A DNA stretch of 32,344 nt from Rhizobium sp. Q54 (GCA_945882615.1 CAMCWK010000032.1:1-32344); one strand, 5' to 3'. Counted from the stretch's first letter, positions 1 to 7,618 are shown. Translations and numbers: made by a program. The notes: generated from the letters alone by a model not told the origin.

Positions 1-222
1 CTTGTCCAAATTCTGACTTACCACGTCGTTCCTGGAAAGATCATGAGCTCAAGCCTCGCCGGAAAAAAGACTGACGCGAAGACGGTAGAGGGCCGCAATA
101 TTTCCATCGACGCAACCATGGGCAGCGTGAAGGTGAACAGTGCCAAGGTTGTTTCTGCCGATGTCGCGGCCGACAACGGCGTCATTCACGTGATCGATAC
201 GGTTGTCATTCCCAAGGGCTAA
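1..222 (+). CDS. Fasciclin-domain protein, C-terminal part (partial)
   Basis: The reading frame is open from the first base and stops at a TAA, giving the last 73 residues of a protein that begins outside the window. The fragment carries the two best-known marks of a fasciclin (FAS1, beta-Ig-H3) domain: an LTYHVVPGK segment near the start and the closing NGVIHVIDTVVIPKG strand. The domain ends at the C-terminus, as in bacterial single-domain secreted fasciclin proteins of about 180 residues. Members are exported, surface or periplasmic adhesion-type proteins; no enzyme activity is expected. The signal peptide is not visible here. A long imperfect hairpin follows directly after the stop. The family call is secure from the motifs; the biological role is inference. 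Confidence 0.85.
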   Translation, partial: LVQILTYHVVPGKIMSSSLAGKKTDAKTVEGRNISIDATMGSVKVNSAKVVSADVAADNGVIHVIDTVVIPKG

Positions 223-229
223 TTCGAAT

Positions 230-303
230 AACCTGCGGGTTCCGAAGATGCATGCGCCCCCTCCCCAAGGTGTCCCAGGGCATCATTTTCGAATCCGCAG
301 GTT
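230..303. terminator. Long imperfect hairpin after the fasciclin gene
   Basis: Two arms starting AACCTGCGG and ending CCGCAGGTT face each other about 75 bp apart, and the pairing continues inward (GATGC with GCATC). It begins 8 nt after the fasciclin stop. There is no clear T-run, so it may be a terminator, an mRNA-stabilising hairpin or a remnant repeat. Confidence 0.4.
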
Positions 304-344
304 TCCCTTCGTACGCATTGAGAAATCTCCCCGAGTGCGCTAGG

Positions 345-413
345 CCCCATCTGGATGGAACGCCAACTAAGCAGTAGTCTCAATTACGCTGGTACAAAAT
401 ATCCGGCAGGCCA
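345..413 (+). repeat. 69-bp duplicated segment, copy A
   Basis: This stretch matches 10878-10946 at 64 of 69 positions, both on the plus strand, without gaps. Flanks on either side do not match. It lies 48 bp before the chalcone-isomerase-like gene, in a 238-bp gap. Copy B sits at the decayed end of a gene, so this copy probably derives from that region. Confidence 0.85.
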
Positions 414-460
414 CAACCCCCGCGACCATTCGTAGTTAGGATAACGCTAGAAGGGCGCTA

Positions 461-1006
461 ATGAGGGCAAGTCGCAAAATAACTCTGACAGCAGCTGTGG
501 TCCTGTCGTTGGCTACTGCAGCTTTCGCCATGACGAGGCCTGCCGAAATTAGCGGTACGATCAATGCGACAAAACCCTACGGCTCTGGATCACTGACCTG
601 GCTATTTCTGACCGTCTACGACGCTAGCCTTTGGACCGATGCGCCGCAATGGTCCATGGACGAACCCTTCGCATTGACACTCGTATATCGTATGTCGTTC
701 TCGACCGAAGAATTGGTCGACAGCACGATCGATCAGATTCAAGCTATGTCGCCGAGAATTTCCGGCCAAACGTTAACGCACTATCGCGCAGTGCTCACGC
801 GCGTCCTTCCACCGGTCAAATCCGGGCATCGCATCACAGTTATTCACTCGCCCCGCGCACAGGATCGTTTTTTCCACAACGGAAGACCGACCGGTGATAG
901 TCAAGATGCAGCCTTCTCCGAGCATTTATTCGCCATCTGGTTATCGCCCAAGACGTCTGAGCCGAGACTGCGTGCGGGTCTGTTGCGGCTGCTCGGCCAG
1001 CGTTGA
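461..1006 (+). CDS. Exported chalcone-isomerase-like domain protein
   Basis: The product has 181 residues. A signal peptide covers roughly residues 1-23 (basic start, then a hydrophobic stretch ending in ATAAFA), so it should be periplasmic. The body matches the bacterial chalcone-isomerase-like family (Chalcone_3 type): the LFLTVYDASLW segment near residue 48, the LVYRMSFSTEELVDSTIDQI segment near residue 73, and a closing FAIWLSPKTSEPRLRAGLL helix. These bacterial proteins share the fold of chalcone isomerase but generally not its plant reaction, so no substrate is assigned. A purine-rich AGAAGGG a few bases before the ATG supports the start. It stands alone between repeat-rich gaps; the 69-bp repeat copy lies just upstream. 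Base composition is lower in GC than the housekeeping half of the window. Confidence 0.65.
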   Translation: MRASRKITLTAAVVLSLATAAFAMTRPAEISGTINATKPYGSGSLTWLFLTVYDASLWTDAPQWSMDEPFALTLVYRMSFSTEELVDSTIDQIQAMSPRISGQTLTHYRAVLTRVLPPVKSGHRITVIHSPRAQDRFFHNGRPTGDSQDAAFSEHLFAIWLSPKTSEPRLRAGLLRLLGQR

Positions 1007-1130
1007 TCAACCCACCTGCTGCACGCTCGCCTGTCGGCATAGAGAGGGCTCCCGGCGAAGGCCTGATCGGTATGCAGCCGGGGGCAGGACATCCCCGAGG
1101 CCGCTAAGCCTTCGGCTGACCCCCATATGT

Positions 1131-1162
1131 CAATGTCCGCTTTGGGCGCAAAGGGGACGTTG
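1131..1162. repeat. Dispersed palindrome (single, degraded)
   Basis: CAATGTCCGCTTT faces AAAGGGGACGTTG across a short GGGCGC loop, two mismatches from a perfect palindrome. It belongs to the ATGTCCGCTTT family found at six sites in the first 8 kb. The 399-bp gap 1007-1405 holds this repeat and no gene I can support. Confidence 0.75.
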
Positions 1163-1405
1163 GGATCGGCCATTTCCTGGCACCTCAGTGGCTGGCGGAT
1201 TGGGGGCAAGCTACAGGATATGCCGAGTCGTGCTGCCATTCGGATCGCTGCGAAGAAAGGCGGTGCGATGAAAGCGACATACGAGAGTGGCGCCGGTTAC
1301 AGAACTGGAATCTAGGCGTCTGTGGGCCTGTCTCTTTGCCATGATTGCGCCGTTTTCCCATGGCTGTTTGCTGCCCTTGAACGTAACCCGCAATCAGAGA
1401 GTCGG

Positions 1406-2155
1406 ATGGACCCGCAACGCCTGCTTGAGCAATTCCTAGGTACCGGCGGCACGTCGCCCCTCGGCGGAGAAAACTCTCCGCCGCAAGGTGATGCAGGGCC
1501 ATGGGACAAACTGCGCGGCGCGGCTGGAACACTCACCAGCGGCCCTATGGGCGGATTCGGGGGCGGCATGGCCGCAGGCGGAGTGCTCGGCCTTCTCGTG
1601 GGGAGCAAGAAAGTGCAAAACATGGCGGGCGGCGTGGTTGGCTATGGCGGCGCCGCTGTTCTCGGTGCCTTGGCTCATCGCGCCTATCAAAACTGGCAAG
1701 AGGGAAAGGCCGCGTCTCAGGCGCCGATGGCCACGCAGACCGATGTCACACAGGCTGCGCAGTCCTTGTCAGCGCCCGGCGCTGACGGGAGGCCGTTTAC
1801 GCTTGGACTGGTCCTGACGATGATCGCCGCCGCGAAGGCTGACGGCCATATCGCACCAGAAGAGCAAGCCTCGATCTTTGAGAAGATGGGTGCGCTGACG
1901 CTGGATGCCGAAAGCAAGGCCTTCATCTTTGATGCCCTGGCGCGGACGATCCCCCTGAGCGAGATTGTCGCCTTCGCAAAAGGGCCGGAACAGGCGGCGG
2001 AAATCTACCTTGCCGCGCGGCTCGCCATAGATCCCGACCATCCGGCGGAAACGGCCTATCTGGAGGCGCTAGCGCATCGGCTCACACTTCCCCCCGATCT
2101 GATCGCTCATATCGAGCATCAGACGATCGCGTTGCCTGCCCCCGACACCAAATAG
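1406..2155 (+). CDS. DUF533 / YebE-type membrane-associated protein
   Basis: The product has 249 residues when started at the ATG opening MDPQRLLEQFLG, which has a GAGAG purine tract before it. An upstream in-frame ATG at 1322 would add 28 residues that do not look like protein. The N-terminal half is glycine rich and hydrophobic (GGFGGGMAAGGVLGLLVG, then MAGGVVGYGGAAVLGALAHRAY), followed by a linker and a helical TerB-like domain from about residue 125 (FTLGLVLTMIAAAKADGHI, then a run of acidic and alanine-rich helices). This order is typical of DUF533 proteins such as E. coli YebE, an inner-membrane protein of unknown function linked to envelope stress. There is no operon partner; the next gene begins 138 bp later. 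The family call is strong and the function unknown. Confidence 0.85.
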   Translation: MDPQRLLEQFLGTGGTSPLGGENSPPQGDAGPWDKLRGAAGTLTSGPMGGFGGGMAAGGVLGLLVGSKKVQNMAGGVVGYGGAAVLGALAHRAYQNWQEGKAASQAPMATQTDVTQAAQSLSAPGADGRPFTLGLVLTMIAAAKADGHIAPEEQASIFEKMGALTLDAESKAFIFDALARTIPLSEIVAFAKGPEQAAEIYLAARLAIDPDHPAETAYLEALAHRLTLPPDLIAHIEHQTIALPAPDTK

Positions 2156-2293
2156 GCACCCCTCCCGCAAGAAATGCCTGACGCGCGTCCGACCTTGTAC
2201 CGTCCAATAGAGGGCGAATAAGAGTCGCAAAAGAAAACAATCCCAAAGCCAAAGATAACGCTCGCCGATGCGGCTGGCGGGTATGGAAGCCAC

Positions 2294-2839
2294 ATGAGCA
2301 CCCCCGATCCGTTAGTTCCAGCCAAGCTTAAACCTCTCCCGCTGCTGATCTTCAGCTCACGCTGGCTGCAGTTGCCGCTCTATGTCGGCCTCATCGTGGC
2401 GCAATGCGTGTACGTGTTCCTGTTTCTCAAGGAACTTTTGCACCTTGTTACGCATGCTTGGGAGTTTTCCGAGCAGCAGATCATGCTGGTGGTGCTTGGC
2501 CTGATCGATGTGGTGATGATCTCAAACCTGCTCGTGATGGTGATTGTCGGCGGATATGAGACCTTTGTTTCGCGCCTGGGGCTGAAGGGTCATCCGGACC
2601 AGCCCGAATGGCTCAGCCACGTCAATGCGGGCGTCCTCAAGGTGAAGCTGGCGATGGCCATCATCGGCATATCGTCGATCCACCTGCTGCGCACCTTCAT
2701 CGAAGCGGGCGCCCTGGGTCAGCCCAATGCCCGCATCACGGAGGCCGCGATCATGTGGCAAACGGTTATTCACATGTCCTTCATTGTGTCGGCGATCGGC
2801 ATCGCTTGGGTCGACAGGATGACGCAGGCAAAGCATTAA
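2294..2839 (+). CDS. yqhA: UPF0114 / YqhA-family membrane protein
   Basis: The product has 181 residues with three or four hydrophobic segments: about residues 24-47 ([20 protein letters not shown]), 62-85 ([20 protein letters not shown]), 118-137 and 154-172. The segment [20 protein letters not shown] and the later [24 protein letters not shown] are characteristic of the TIGR00645/UPF0114 family, to which E. coli YqhA belongs. These are small inner-membrane proteins without an assigned biochemical role. A GGAAG a few bases ahead of the ATG fits a ribosome binding site. It is not closely spaced to neighbours, so it is probably a single-gene unit. Confidence 0.9.
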   Translation: MSTPDPLVPAKLKPLPLLIFSSRWLQLPLYVGLIVAQCVYVFLFLKELLHLVTHAWEFSEQQIMLVVLGLIDVVMISNLLVMVIVGGYETFVSRLGLKGHPDQPEWLSHVNAGVLKVKLAMAIIGISSIHLLRTFIEAGALGQPNARITEAAIMWQTVIHMSFIVSAIGIAWVDRMTQAKH

Positions 2840-2952
2840 ATTCCTAAGTGGAAAAGATGGAAAGATGAGACACGGTACGTCGCGTGGAAATCCGCCTGCT
2901 CCAAACCTCATTTGTTCCCGCGCATGTAGGTTGCAAACGGTAGCACGCGTCG

Positions 2953-3180
2953 ATGTTTAATCCGAAGAACCCTGATTGGTACGCGGAAGCCGAGTTGGTG
3001 CTGGACGGGAATGTGCTTCGAGCAGGGACGCTCATCCAATGCGTTCGCCGATGGGGCGTTATGAACAGAGATGAGCAAGAAATTGCCCAGATCAGAATAG
3101 GCTCCGGAATGGGGCTGTTTGTGCTCCCTTCGAGCGAGATAAGAACTATGCTCGAACAACCCGGTTTTATAGGGGCCTAG
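2953..3180 (+). CDS. Small hypothetical protein (75 aa)
   Basis: A 75-residue soluble protein with no signal peptide or membrane segment. The composition is protein-like, with charged and hydrophobic residues mixed (for example EAELVLDGNVLRAGTLIQCV and NRDEQEIAQIRIGSGMG). It has two Trp and one Cys. I do not recognise a family. The ribosome binding site is weak. It stands 113 bp after yqhA and is followed by a short GC-rich hairpin. Coding is supported only by sequence quality and the absence of a better frame. Confidence 0.45.
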   Translation: MFNPKNPDWYAEAELVLDGNVLRAGTLIQCVRRWGVMNRDEQEIAQIRIGSGMGLFVLPSSEIRTMLEQPGFIGA

Positions 3181-3213
3181 GTACGTCAGAGCGGTCGATA
3201 CCTAACGGCGCAA

Positions 3214-3241
3214 ACCCCGACGGGCTTGGCTCCGCCGGGGT
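3214..3241 (+). terminator. Possible terminator hairpin
   Basis: ACCCCGACGG pairs with CCGCCGGGGT (one mismatch) across an 8-nt loop, 33 nt after the small ORF. No T-run follows, so the call is weak. Confidence 0.3.
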
Positions 3242-3330
3242 CATTGCCATGTCGCTCCGGCTTGGAGAGGGACGCACTGTTGCGTGACTTACGCGCGACC
3301 AAACAAATAATTCCAACAATGGCGACAAAA

Positions 3331-3366
3331 CCCAATGTCCGCTATTGGCGCCAAGCGGACATTGGG
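3331..3366. repeat. Dispersed palindrome (single, perfect 13-bp arms)
   Basis: CCCAATGTCCGCT and AGCGGACATTGGG are exact reverse complements separated by 10 nt that include a second small palindrome, TTGGCGCC. This is the most intact single member of the ATGTCCGCTTT family. It lies in the 386-bp gap 3181-3566, which otherwise shows no gene. Confidence 0.9.
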
Positions 3367-3566
3367 CTGGCTTACCAGGAATGGCCGCACCTGACCCAAA
3401 GCAGACATCTGGTTGCCAACAGTTAATTGTGGTTATGGACCCCGTAGCCATGATTTAGAGCAGTCACACCCCTTGGGCGAGGATGGGAGTACCCATCCGA
3501 GGTTGGTACTCAACATCTTGTTTACCATGTCTGTCGTATTCTTGGCGGGTGCTAGGGGGCAACATC

Positions 3567-5321
3567 GTGCCACGTCAAACCGTCAGCATTGTAGGCAAGG
3601 TAAAAGCTCTGCTGCGCGGCTTCTTCGCCGCGCGCGGCGGCAATGTCGCGATGATGTTCGGCATCGCGCTGGTGCCGATCACCATCGCGGCGGGCGCGGG
3701 GCTGGATTATGCGCGCGGCGCCGTGGTGCGCCAGCAGATGAGCACCGCGCTGGACGCCGCCGCCCTAGCGGTGGGCTCGACCACCGGCCTGACCCAGCAA
3801 ACCGCCGAGGCTCTGGCGCAGAAGTATTTTGACGCCAACTATTCCGGCGACATGTCCAACGGCAAGCCCAGCGTCAGCATCGGCTCGGGCGGCTTCAACA
3901 GCAGCGGCAGCGTCAAGATCGATGTCACCTACAACCTGCCCACCACCCTGCTGAAGGCTGTTGGCACGACCAGCATGCCGGTGACCACGTCGACCACCGT
4001 GGTGTGGGGCCAGAGCAAATTATGGGTCGCGCTGGTGCTCGACAATTCCGGCTCGATGCGCAATGGCGATTCCAACGGCACCCAGATGGATGCGTTGAAG
4101 AACGCCTCCCATCAGCTGCTCACCATCCTGCAAAATGCTTCGGCCACTGCGGGCGACGTGAAGGTGTCAATCGTTCCGTTCGACGTTACGGTCAATGTCG
4201 GTACCAGCAATGTGAATGCCAGCTGGATCGACTGGACCGACTGGGAGGCGCCACCCCAATATCCGGGCACCGATTACGACTATGAAATCCCCAACAAGTG
4301 GTCCAGCAATCCCAGTACGATTTCGTTTGAGGCCTGGGGTCCGGGTGATAAGTGTCCATTCACCGATGACGATAATGACCGCATGACGCCTTTCGGCTTC
4401 AAATGCGCCAAAACGCCCACCAATGGCTCAAGCACGGATGACGAGATACCCGACAGCGGCACCTATAAAGGCTATATTTGCCCCGCTATAGACAGTGGCG
4501 ACTATGGGAACAGCGTTCACCGGGACCGTTACTATAATGGTTGCTACACAAGCACCAAGGTGACCAGCGGAAACACCAAGGTCATCGTCAGCAATGGCAA
4601 CGGTGCCACCTGTAACGGATTCTCCAGCTCCAATTGTAGCTGCAGCGGCAACGGCAACGGCAAGTCGTGCAAGACCCAGCGCTGGACCCATACCTGGGTG
4701 AAGAACAACCGTTCCACCTGGGGCGGCTGCATCATGGATCGCCACAGGGACAACAATACCAATTACGACGTTTCCAACATCGCACCCACTGCAGGCGCCA
4801 CCCCTCCCAAGGGCTTCCCCGCGACCAACCCCCAAGACTGCCTGGGCACCACGGTTACATCGCTGGGTTATGACTGGACGACATTGACCAACAAGATCGA
4901 TGCGATGTCGCCGAACTCGGCAACCAACCAGCAGATTGGCATGGCGCATGGCTGGCAGACCCTGACCGACTCGCCCCCCTACAGCCCTGGCGCGGTGCCG
5001 GCCAATACCAGCCGCTACATCATCATCCTGTCGGACGGTCACAACACCAAGAACCGCTGGTGGGGCAATGGCTCCTCGACCGGCACGTCCGATACCGACC
5101 TGATTGATGATCGCATGGACGAGGTCTGCGCCGCGGCGAAGGCCGATGGCATCACGGTCTATTCGATCTTCCTGAATATCAGCAGCAGCGGCAATTCTGC
5201 GCCGCTGCAGAACTGCGCCAGTGACAGCACCAAGTATTTCGCCCTGACCAGCACCAGCGCGGTCGTCACCACCTTCCAGCAGATCGGCCAGTCGATCACC
5301 AACGTGCGCGTGAGCAAGTGA
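3567..5321 (+). CDS. TadG-like VWA-domain protein, membrane anchored
   Basis: The start chosen is a GTG with AGGGGG seven bases before it; an upstream ATG at 3483 adds 28 residues that lack protein character. This gives 584 residues. The N-terminus has the TadE/TadG-type anchor: ARGGNVAMMFGIALVPITIA, followed by AGLDYARGAVVRQQMSTALD. A von Willebrand A domain begins near residue 155 with the metal-site motif DNSGS (residues 159-163) and shows a later SDGHN strand near residue 489. Between them is a long insertion rich in Cys, Asn, Gly and Ser, including an SNCSCSGNGNGKSC stretch and several paired cysteines. Such proteins are usually minor pseudopilins or envelope proteins of tad/Flp loci, but no other tad gene is nearby. 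Envelope location is inferred; the partner is unknown. Confidence 0.85.
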   Translation: MPRQTVSIVGKVKALLRGFFAARGGNVAMMFGIALVPITIAAGAGLDYARGAVVRQQMSTALDAAALAVGSTTGLTQQTAEALAQKYFDANYSGDMSNGKPSVSIGSGGFNSSGSVKIDVTYNLPTTLLKAVGTTSMPVTTSTTVVWGQSKLWVALVLDNSGSMRNGDSNGTQMDALKNASHQLLTILQNASATAGDVKVSIVPFDVTVNVGTSNVNASWIDWTDWEAPPQYPGTDYDYEIPNKWSSNPSTISFEAWGPGDKCPFTDDDNDRMTPFGFKCAKTPTNGSSTDDEIPDSGTYKGYICPAIDSGDYGNSVHRDRYYNGCYTSTKVTSGNTKVIVSNGNGATCNGFSSSNCSCSGNGNGKSCKTQRWTHTWVKNNRSTWGGCIMDRHRDNNTNYDVSNIAPTAGATPPKGFPATNPQDCLGTTVTSLGYDWTTLTNKIDAMSPNSATNQQIGMAHGWQTLTDSPPYSPGAVPANTSRYIIILSDGHNTKNRWWGNGSSTGTSDTDLIDDRMDEVCAAAKADGITVYSIFLNISSSGNSAPLQNCASDSTKYFALTSTSAVVTTFQQIGQSITNVRVSK

Positions 5322-5362
5322 TGCTAGCTCCTCGAAAGAGGCATACTCCAGAGGTAACAACG

Positions 5363-5632
5363 ATGAATGCATTGCAATCAAGTCCACTTCGGTATCATGT
5401 GAATAACACAACGAAAGTGGTCGCCAAGTTTTTACAACTGAGTGCGGGGATGAGCCTTATCGGTGGCGGTGCCGGGCTATCGTTGCCCTTTGCAACTAAC
5501 GCACTCACTATATTACCCAAGCTGCAGCAAGGCCCAATTGTGTACCTCTTAAGTGGAATAGGGCTGTTCGGTGCTGGTATTTTGTTGCTCTATTCCTGCT
5601 GGACTGGTCGCGCCGCTTGGCGCGACGAATAA
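5363..5632 (+). CDS. Small membrane protein of unknown function
   Basis: The ATG at 5363 has AGAGG eight bases upstream and gives 89 residues. An earlier in-frame ATG at 5321 overlaps the stop of the TadG-like gene and would add 14 residues. Two hydrophobic segments are visible: residues 23-48 (LQLSAGMSLIGGGAGLSLPF onward) and 59-79 (VYLLSGIGLFGAGILLLYSC). The C-terminus is short and charged (RAAWRDE). No family is recognised. It lies 41 bp after the VWA gene on the same strand, so the two could be cotranscribed and both are envelope proteins, but a functional link is only inferred. Confidence 0.55.
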   Translation: MNALQSSPLRYHVNNTTKVVAKFLQLSAGMSLIGGGAGLSLPFATNALTILPKLQQGPIVYLLSGIGLFGAGILLLYSCWTGRAAWRDE

Positions 5633-5654
5633 GGCAGGCAAGAAAATTCTGCTC

Positions 5655-5731
5655 GAATGACCGCTATTGGCGCAAAGCGGACATTCATCCGACAGGGGGC
5701 GAATGTCCGCTTTGGAGAAAAGCGGACACTC
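5655..5731 (-). repeat. Composite double-palindrome element, copy 1
   Basis: Two hairpins of the ATGTCCGCTTT family start 46 bp apart. Read on the minus strand, the first has a TTCTCC loop, then a spacer with CCCCCTGTCGG, then a hairpin with a GCGCCA loop. The copies at 7229-7303 and 7619-7695 have the same order in the opposite orientation. It fills the gap between the small membrane protein and the recombinase. Confidence 0.85.
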
Positions 5732-5773
5732 AGACATGGCCATGGTCGTGGGAATAGCCCCTGCTAGGGGTAC

Positions 5774-6463
5774 CTATGCTGCCGCCTGATGGGCTGTGAT
5801 GTTCTTGACCGTGGCTGCGTACCAGCTAGTTCCACGAGCGGTAGGGATGCCGCGATCATTCAGAGCCTTGGCGATGCCGTTGAGGGAATTGATCCCCGCC
5901 TTTTTGATGGACGCGATGACCGGCAGCGTGTTGGCCGCGAACTGGTCGGCCTCTTGGCTGATCTTGCTGCCGCGAACGCGGGCGGCTTCCTTGGCTGACA
6001 TTCCCTGCCGATTGGGATTGGCGAAGCCGAGCAGAGCGCCGCGGGCCTTCTTGGCCTTGAGGGCGGCCTTGGTGCGGTTGCTGATCTGCTCGCGTTCCTC
6101 TTGGGCGACAGCGGCCAGGATGCGGATTGTCAGGGGCGTGGCGTTCGCATTGTCCACCGCCACGAACTTCACACCGCTTTCCAAGAGATTGCCCAGGAAT
6201 GCCGCGTTGCGCGTCAGGCGATCCAGCTTGGCGATGACCAGGGTGGCCTTGCGCTTGCGGCAGAGATCCAGGGCGGCCTTCAGTTGGGGGCGGTTATCGT
6301 GGCGCTTGCCGCTTTCCTGCTCCACGAACTTGGCGATCAGCTCCCATTGTCCGCCATTGAGCCAGCCCATCACGGCGGCCTCTTGGGCTTCTAGGCCCAA
6401 ACCGGAGCGCCCCTGCTTATCCGTGGAGACCCGCGCGTAGCTGACGAATTGACCGGTTGCCAT
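5774..6463 (-). CDS. Serine recombinase / resolvase family protein
   Basis: The product has 229 residues. The N-terminal catalytic domain has the SYARVSTDKQ motif with the nucleophile at Ser13, and KLDRLTRN with Arg82 and Arg85, matching the active-site arginines of gamma-delta resolvase. A long E-helix (ILAAVAQEEREQISNRTKAAL, residues 115-135) follows. The C-terminal part (residues 150-229) is a short DNA-binding region ending GIPTARGTSWYAATVKNI, the typical helix-turn-helix of resolvase-like proteins. It is shorter than large phage integrases, so a resolvase or invertase role is likelier. An AAGGGG lies before the ATG. No transposase is adjacent; it is a solitary recombinase among palindromic repeats. 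Upstream, an inverted repeat may be an operator or a recombination site. Confidence 0.9.
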   Translation of the reverse strand: MATGQFVSYARVSTDKQGRSGLGLEAQEAAVMGWLNGGQWELIAKFVEQESGKRHDNRPQLKAALDLCRKRKATLVIAKLDRLTRNAAFLGNLLESGVKFVAVDNANATPLTIRILAAVAQEEREQISNRTKAALKAKKARGALLGFANPNRQGMSAKEAARVRGSKISQEADQFAANTLPVIASIKKAGINSLNGIAKALNDRGIPTARGTSWYAATVKNITAHQAAA

Positions 6464-6469
6464 GACATT

Positions 6470-6512
6470 TCCCCTTGCCTGTATAACTACCCAACGACGG
6501 TAGGCTAGTTAT
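6470..6512 (-). promoter_or_regulatory. Upstream region of the recombinase with inverted repeat
   Basis: ATAACTACCC (6483-6492) faces GGCTAGTTAT (6503-6512), ten-base arms with one mismatch. The element ends next to the ribosome binding site. The 15 bases at 6470-6484 match 7076-7090 upstream of the HGG-motif gene at 14 of 15 positions, so the two genes share a leader segment. It could be an operator or a binding site for the recombinase. Confidence 0.5.
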
Positions 6513-6737
6513 AAGACCCTAGGCAAGAGGGCATTACTGAATGCCTGCCAAGGCAGAGACGGGCCTGTAGGGTCCTGGTTCCCCCGTTTGATGCCGATAA
6601 AATCTTGGGGCTTGCGACAAGGATGGCGCGAAAAGTGAGTTATATCCTTTAATATACAATGGCTTGCGAGACATAGCCCCCCTAAGACCCCTCGCGCGCG
6701 TGCGCGTATTGGTCCCAAAACCCCCAAGTTGAATTGA

Positions 6738-6784
6738 TAACCCATTGAAAAACCTATTGTTTCCAATGGGCTAACCCATTGAAA
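6738..6784 (+). repeat. Direct repeats of TAACCCATTGAAA with an inverted partner
   Basis: TAACCCATTGAAA occurs at 6738-6750 and 6772-6784, 34 bp apart, with a near reverse complement (TTTCCAATGGG) between them. The gap 6513-6860 holds this AT-richer stretch and no gene I can support. Possibilities are a protein-binding iteron or a junction left by a mobile element. Confidence 0.5.
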
Positions 6785-6860
6785 TATCAAGGGCTTGCCG
6801 AGCTGACTGGTCGGGTGGGGTCTTAGATTCCGGGGGTCTACTTGGGCCTACTTCAGACGA

Positions 6861-7070
6861 TCAGGCCAGAGCGCCGAAGTGTGCCAGGGCCACGGCGACA
6901 CGCTGCCAGCGACGGTGTTGGGCAGCTGCGATACGTGCGCGACCTTCCGGCGTTTTGGGGCCGGTGGATTTTCCGCCATGCAATCGGCAGCGGCCATTGA
7001 CCAGGGCGGCCTTGGTGCAAGCACCGCCGTCAGAGCCGGTGGAAGCGCCGCAATGCTTGATGATCCGCAT
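6861..7070 (-). CDS. Small HGG-x-STGP motif protein
   Basis: The product has 69 residues. An N-terminal Cys/His-rich part (CGASTGSDGGACTKAALVNG, then GRCRLHGG) leads into the motif HGGKSTGPKTPEGRARIAAA. Short proteins with this arrangement are common in prophages, plasmids and islands of proteobacteria, often near terminase or mobility genes; their function is unknown. The pattern of three cysteines and a histidine suggests a small metal-binding fold, which is inference. An AAGGAG six bases before the ATG gives a good ribosome binding site, and palindromes in the upstream region suggest regulation. It shares its leader segment with the recombinase gene 400 bp away, so the two may have arrived together. 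Confidence 0.75.
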   Translation of the reverse strand: MRIIKHCGASTGSDGGACTKAALVNGRCRLHGGKSTGPKTPEGRARIAAAQHRRWQRVAVALAHFGALA

Positions 7071-7075
7071 GGAAG

Positions 7076-7128
7076 TCTCCTTGCCTGTATTTTCTCTGTA
7101 TTAACAGAGAGGATAATCCGTATACGGA
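7076..7128 (-). promoter_or_regulatory. Palindromic promoter region of the HGG-motif gene
   Basis: Two perfect dyads sit upstream of the start: TCTCTGTATTAACAGAGA (7093-7110) and TCCGTATACGGA (7117-7128). The sequence is AT-rich compared with its surroundings. The spacing before the ribosome binding site fits operator positions for a dimeric repressor; which protein binds is unknown. Confidence 0.5.
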
Positions 7129-7228
7129 ATATATAACCCCGTCAGTTCCTTGGCAATGAAATGCCCGCTACTTGCCGTTATTAAACGGCGTCAGTGGCCA
7201 GGATTTGATCTATCTGGTCGACACCAGC

Positions 7229-7303
7229 GAATGTCCGCTTTTCTCCAAAGCAGTCATTCTAACCCGGTCGTCCCTATGTCCGCTTTGCGCCAAAAGCGGA
7301 CAT
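7229..7303 (+). repeat. Composite double-palindrome element, copy 2
   Basis: The first hairpin (TTCTCC loop, two arm mismatches) runs 7229-7259. The second (ATGTCCGCTTT and AAAGCGGACAT, perfect 11-bp arms, GCGCCA loop) runs 7276-7303. Starts are 47 bp apart, and the spacer includes CCCGGTCG. Its reverse complement matches copy 1 nearly base for base. Confidence 0.85.
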
Positions 7304-7345
7304 GGGTCAGTGCGGCAAAAAAGGGGCACCGCAAAAGATGAGAGG

Positions 7346-7507
7346 CTAGTGCGGACTCAGGAACTTGGACCCGAGTTTTGCGGTTTCCGCGGCCAAAAGC
7401 GCTATCAATGTCTTGCGCTTTTCCAGCTCAACTTCAACGTCTAACAGCGCCTCAAATCTCGCGATGTTCTCGGTGATGGTCCACGGCTCGAATGCATCGG
7501 CTGGCAT
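7346..7507 (-). CDS. Small conserved-type hypothetical protein (53 aa)
   Basis: Starting at the ATG of MPADAFEPWTITENIARF, with AAAGG five bases before it, the product has 53 residues. The frame continues upstream to a possible TTG at 7573 (75 residues). The pattern of an amphipathic ENIARFEALL helix followed by LIALLAAETAKLG matches very short proteins common in alphaproteobacteria that I know only as hypothetical. It lies between two composite repeats. The function is unknown; coding is supported by the helix pattern and the ribosome binding site. Confidence 0.5.
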   Translation of the reverse strand: MPADAFEPWTITENIARFEALLDVEVELEKRKTLIALLAAETAKLGSKFLSPH

Positions 7508-7618
7508 GGTGACCTTTCGACCGCCCGCATAGGGCAGTCGAGCGAACCTGTGCCTCATGGTCCTAGGAGTCAAACTCAGCCGTAGGGCGAATTGGGTTCC
7601 CGCGCTCTCTTTGGGGAC

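Noticed and set aside
4428..5411. Long minus-strand frame (327 codons) opposite the TadG-like gene
   Set aside because: It is rich in Gly, Ala, Val and Arg without domain features and lies fully opposite a gene with clear VWA motifs, a good start and a ribosome binding site.
6509..6790. Minus-strand frame of 93 codons before the recombinase
   Set aside because: No ribosome binding site, no family resemblance, and it runs through the CCCATTGAAA repeats; I treat the stretch as non-coding.
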